Below are positions 60,930 through 64,000 of a DNA stretch of 64,000 nucleotides, piece by piece. Source of the DNA: Vitis vinifera (lineage: Eukaryota > Streptophyta > Magnoliopsida > Vitales > Vitaceae). Where the stretch lies: positions 2,617,001 to 2,681,000 of the forward strand of contig NC_081818.1 in assembly GCF_030704535.1 (NCBI RefSeq), written 5' to 3'. A model generated the notes under the pieces. The model was not told the DNA's origin, ran no database searches, and worked only from the letters and a program-made list of their open reading frames with translations. Made by a program: the position numbers and the translations under genes. Position 1 is the stretch's first letter; each line of letters opens with the position of its first letter.

Positions 60930-61713
60930 TCAGAACCGTGACTGAAGGTACTTAACCACGCTCTTGTCCAACTGGAAGGCCCTTGTGAGAACATCAGGAT
61001 TGATGGGTGGATCTGATCCAAATACTGCATTGGTTATGGTGATAACACCTGGATTTTGGCTGCTCAGAGCAGCAATGGCTACTGCATTAGTCTTCCCAAT
61101 ATTGAATTGGAAGTGAATGAGACCAATAGGAAACACAAAAACATCCCCCTTGTTGAGGACTTTGCTAATGAGGCGGTTTTCGGTGTTGGATGTGACAAAC
61201 CCAACGTAGAGGGTTCCCTCCAAGACAGTTAGGATCTCGGTGGCACGAGGGTGAGTGTGAGGAGGGTTTTGGCCATATGGTTCATAGTCAATACGAACCA
61301 TGGATATGCCAAGAGTGTTGAGTCCCTTTATTTTGTCAACATTTACAGTAGTGACATTTGAGGCTACTGCATTTGATGTGTTTCCTGGCTTATCCAGGCC
61401 TGAAAAGAAGAAATCCTCGGCGACGGTCAGCTTTGGGTCCTTGCAGAACTTTCCATTCACAAATACTGCATAAGAACGGATAAAGAAATTAAAGAAAGAT
61501 CACTAGTATCAAACCATATTCACCATATCAATAAAAAGAGTAGTCCTGAAAATAGCTATAAGATCAATGAGTTACTATAGAAATACCAGCCTCCTTGGGC
61601 CCATCAATGGCAACACAGGTGTCCTGCAGTGGGCTTGGATCAGAGGCAGAGGCAAGAGAGGAAACCAATGCCACGAGGGCAACAGTTACCAGGAAACTAA
61701 CACCCTTCTTCAT
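60930..61713 (-). CDS. GLP: Germin-like protein GLP10, two exons, intact (alpha type)
   Basis: Exon 1 61587-61713, exon 2 60930-61465, 220 residues, TGA stop. The end of exon 1 is unusual: AIDGPKEA where the other copies have AIDEPKDA or, in GLP8, AIDEPSDA. Exon 2 is GLP6-like but with VDKIKG, and Thr for Ala in ITITNAVFG. Ligands, Cys pair, sequons and KGD intact. The intron and 5-prime flank are beta-like (TAAGAA, AAGAAATTAAAGAAAGATCAC), while the coding 3-prime end and 3-prime flank are alpha-like. This suggests a crossover within the gene. TATA box at 61802-61808. Confidence 0.94.
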
Positions 61714-61808
61714 TGTTAGAGTAGTATCTCCAACAATCACAAATCTTTGTGTTGAGAACTTGAGGTGAGGGGTGAGAAATTTTGGATGGGAAACATGTCA
61801 ATTTATAG

Positions 61809-62196
61809 ACAGGAGTCCTTGAATTAGTCTTTTGTTTTACCAGCATACGCCATGCATAGCACTGGATTCTAGATCATCCTGGGTTTTAAGAATTATTCCA
61901 GGGTAATCTATCAAGCAACTGGGACTTATTGTCCAGTTTTTAACAAGTAAAATATCAAAGATTTGGATAAGATTTTTTTAGACAAACATAGGCTAATCCT
62001 GGGTATAGTAATGAAAGATAGAGGTACAGAAAAAAAAAAAGATGCCTAACAGACAAACTGCTTTATTTTAGTAGAATGGCCAAAGTCCACACCAAAATTA
62101 TAAAATAAACCCTCTTAATCATTATACTTGAAAACAAGCAGACCAATGGTTCATATATAGCTTCTTTATGTATATAGTTTCTTAGTTGTTGTCCCA
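61809..62196 (-). other. GLP10-GLP11 spacer with duplicated alpha 3-prime flank
   Basis: Only about 50 bp beyond the GLP10 TATA box, the sequence jumps at about 61858 to alpha-type 3-prime flank (matching 36680 onward and 60602 onward). GLP10 therefore has almost none of the usual upstream region. Minus-strand AATAAA near 62062. Confidence 0.6.
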
Positions 62197-62490
62197 TCAG
62201 AACCGTGACTGAAGGTACTTAACCACGCTCTTGTCCAACTGGAAGGCCCTTGTGAGAACATCAGGATTGATGGGTGGATCTGATCCAAATACTGCATTGG
62301 CTATGGTGATAACACCTGGATTTTGGCTGCTCAGAGCAGCAATGGCTACTGCATTAGTCTTCCCAATATTGAATTGGAAGTGAATGAGACCAATAGGAAA
62401 CAAAAAAACATCCCCCTTGTTGAGGACTTTGCTAATGAGGCGGTTTTCGGTGTTGGATGTGACAAACCCAACGTAGAGGGTTCCCTCCAA
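62197..62490 (-). pseudogene. GLP: GLP11, 5-prime truncated germin-like gene
   Basis: Only the last ~97 codons of exon 2 remain (EGTLYVGF to QSRF, TGA stop), with box 2 and His160 but without the HTH...E ligands of box 1. At 62490 (after TTCCCTCCAA) it joins beta-type 3-prime flank of GLP12 (CTCAGTTTGTGATTAG, compare 56463 and 8778). Includes Leu for Val in GDVFLFPIG. Nonfunctional. The break is different from the one in GLP4, though both fuse a GLP exon 2 to the same kind of flank. Confidence 0.92.
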
Positions 62491-63131
62491 CTCAGTTTGT
62501 GATTAGTGTCATGACCCATTAGATCATTATGAGAAGCTGGGGTCTGAAGTTTGTTCCATGACTGCAAATGTACTTTCCTCCCACTTGTTATCAGCATGTT
62601 GTATATGAAGAAAACTTCAGATGAAGCAAAATGGCATCTTTCCATTTCTGAAATTTAAGAAGTTGTAGCATTAGGACTTGCCTAATGTTCCTTTTATTTA
62701 TCACCAATTCTGCCATAGCAGTATGCTCGAAGGAACAGTATAGAAGTTTCTGGACAACTTGTTAAGTATTGCTTCTTAGTCAATATGATGCAGATCCTGT
62801 ATACAATCAATTGAGCAGCTGGGATTTGTCATCCAGATCTTTTTTACAAGCGAAATCTAGCTCAAAGAGTTGGATAAGATTTTTTGAGACAAAGAAAGAG
62901 GCTAATCCAGGATATTGTATAGAGATGGAGACAGAAAAAGATGGTTTAACAGACAAACTGCTTTATTTTAATATTAGGACCAAAGTCCACATCCAAAGAG
63001 CTACAAAATAAACCCTCTTACTACGTTATGGTTATGATGAGGGAACATAACAAATGCTTACTTAAAAAACAACTAAGAAAACCAATGGTTCATAGCTTCT
63101 AGAGCTATATATTTTGCTAGTGGTTGTCCCA
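62491..63131. other. 3-prime flank of GLP12
   Basis: Beta-type flank with minus-strand AATAAA at 62962-62967. Open frames here are shared with the GLP3, GLP5 and GLP9 flanks through duplication and are not considered genes. Confidence 0.55.
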
Positions 63132-63915
63132 CTAGAACCTTGACTGAAGGTAGCTAACCACTTTCTTGTCCAACTGGAAGGCCCTTGTGAGAACATCAGG
63201 ATTGATGGGTGGATCTGATCCAAATACTGCATTGGCTATGGTGATAACACCTGGATTTTGGCTGCTCAGACCAGCAATAGCTACTGCCTTAGTCTTCCCA
63301 ACATTGAATTGGAAGTGAATGAGACCAATAGGAAACACAAAAACATCCCCCTTGTTGAGTACTTTGCTAATGAGGCGGTTTTCGGTGTTGGATGTGACAA
63401 AGCCAACGTAGAGGGTTCCCTCCAAGACAGTTAGGATCTCGGTGGCACGAGGGTGAGTGTGAGGAGGGTTTTGGCCATATGGTTCATAGTCAATACGAAC
63501 CATGGATATGCCAAGAGTGTTGAGTCCCTTTATTTTGTCAACATTTACAGTAGTGACATTTGAGGCTGCTGCATTTGATGTGTTTCCTGGCTTATCCAGG
63601 CCTGAAAAGAAGAAATCCTCAGCGACGGTCAGGTTTGGGTCCTTGCAGAACTTTCCATTCACAAATACTGCATAAGAAGGGATAAAGAAATTAAAGAAAG
63701 ATCACTAGTATCAAACCATATTCATCATATCAATAAAAAGAGTAGCTCTGAAAATAGCTATAAGATCAATGAGTTACTAAAGAAATACCAGCATCCTTGG
63801 GCTCATCAATGGCAACACAGGTGTCCTGCAGTGGGCTTGGATCAGAGGCAGAGGCAAGAGAGGAAACCAATGCCACGAGGGCAACAGTTACCAGGAAACT
63901 AACACCCTTCTTCAT
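63132..63915 (-). CDS. GLP: Germin-like protein GLP12, two exons, intact (beta type)
   Basis: Exon 1 63789-63915, exon 2 63132-63667, 220 residues, TAG stop. Closest to GLP9: [35 protein letters not shown]. It differs by NAAASN (Ala for Val) and NTENRLISK. Signal peptide as in GLP3. Metal ligands His112, His114, Glu119 and His160, the Cys pair, sequons and KGD all present. The window ends 85 bp upstream of the ATG, just before where the TATA box is expected, so its promoter is not seen. The array probably continues beyond 64000. Confidence 0.95.
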
Positions 63916-64000
63916 TGTTAGAGTAGTATCTCCAACAATCACAAATCTTTGTGTTGAGAACTTGAGGTGAGGGGTGAGAAATTTTGGATGGGAAACATGT

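Noticed and set aside
1-64000. tRNA, rRNA, microRNA and CRISPR-like arrays
   Set aside because: None found by eye. The only tRNA-related sequence is the primer-binding-site complement at 41563-41574 in a Copia remnant, and the regular ~100-bp units in A and B are degenerate tandem repeats without spacers.

Overview
This is plant nuclear DNA, most likely from a woody eudicot such as grapevine (Vitis). That assignment is inference, resting on the germin-like protein sequences, the AT-rich intergenic DNA and a repeat terminus I associate with Vitis. No bacterial, organellar or phage features were seen.

The backbone is a tandem array of germin-like protein (GLP, subfamily 1 type) genes, all on the minus strand, numbered GLP1-GLP12 by increasing coordinate. 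Nine have two well-formed exons (GLP1, 3, 5, 6, 7, 8, 9, 10, 12). Each has a 127-bp exon 1 with the signal peptide, a 111-121 bp phase-1 GT-AG intron, and a 536-bp exon 2 with the whole cupin domain (551 bp in GLP8). Three are broken (GLP2, GLP4, GLP11), and three very short exon-2 relics lie upstream of GLP1, GLP6 and GLP7. The proteins are 220 residues (225 in GLP8): predicted secreted, manganese-binding apoplastic cupins of the kind linked to superoxide dismutase or oxalate oxidase activity and defence. Copies fall into an alpha type (GLP1, 2, 6, 7, 10, 11; stop TGA), a beta type (GLP3, 5, 9, 12; stop TAG at the same codon) and the diverged GLP8, which reads through that codon. Several copies are mosaics, which points to unequal crossing-over and gene conversion.

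Layout: 1-721 ends of nested retroelements; 722-4076 flank with a 2.26-kb solo-LTR-like insertion; 4077-12691 GLP1-GLP3; 12692-23940 large LTR-like element B, with element C (16665-23511) nested in it in the opposite direction; 23941-27305 second copy of the flank with its solo LTR; 27306-31555 GLP4-GLP5; 31556-36022 element A; 36023-46180 GLP6-GLP8 with MITE-like elements, a Copia remnant and microsatellites; 46181-49760 unassigned AT-rich DNA; 49761-55345 host-gene fragments (CW-zinc-finger gene, NEDD8-conjugating enzyme, sacsin-like, GDSL esterase) beside a terminus of the same family (element D); 55346-64000 GLP9-GLP12.

The most unusual feature is the element family A-D. It has TG...CA ends with short inverted termini (TGTRGACCC/GGGTCCACA) and 5-bp target duplications. 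A and B share a noncoding interior with a TATA box, a splice donor and ~100-bp AT-rich repeats. C has the same ends but an unrelated interior of host-like coding fragments (MOM1-like chromodomain, kinase-like), and D's terminus abuts a chimera of other host fragments. Empty and filled sites in the duplicated blocks let the insertions and duplications be ordered.
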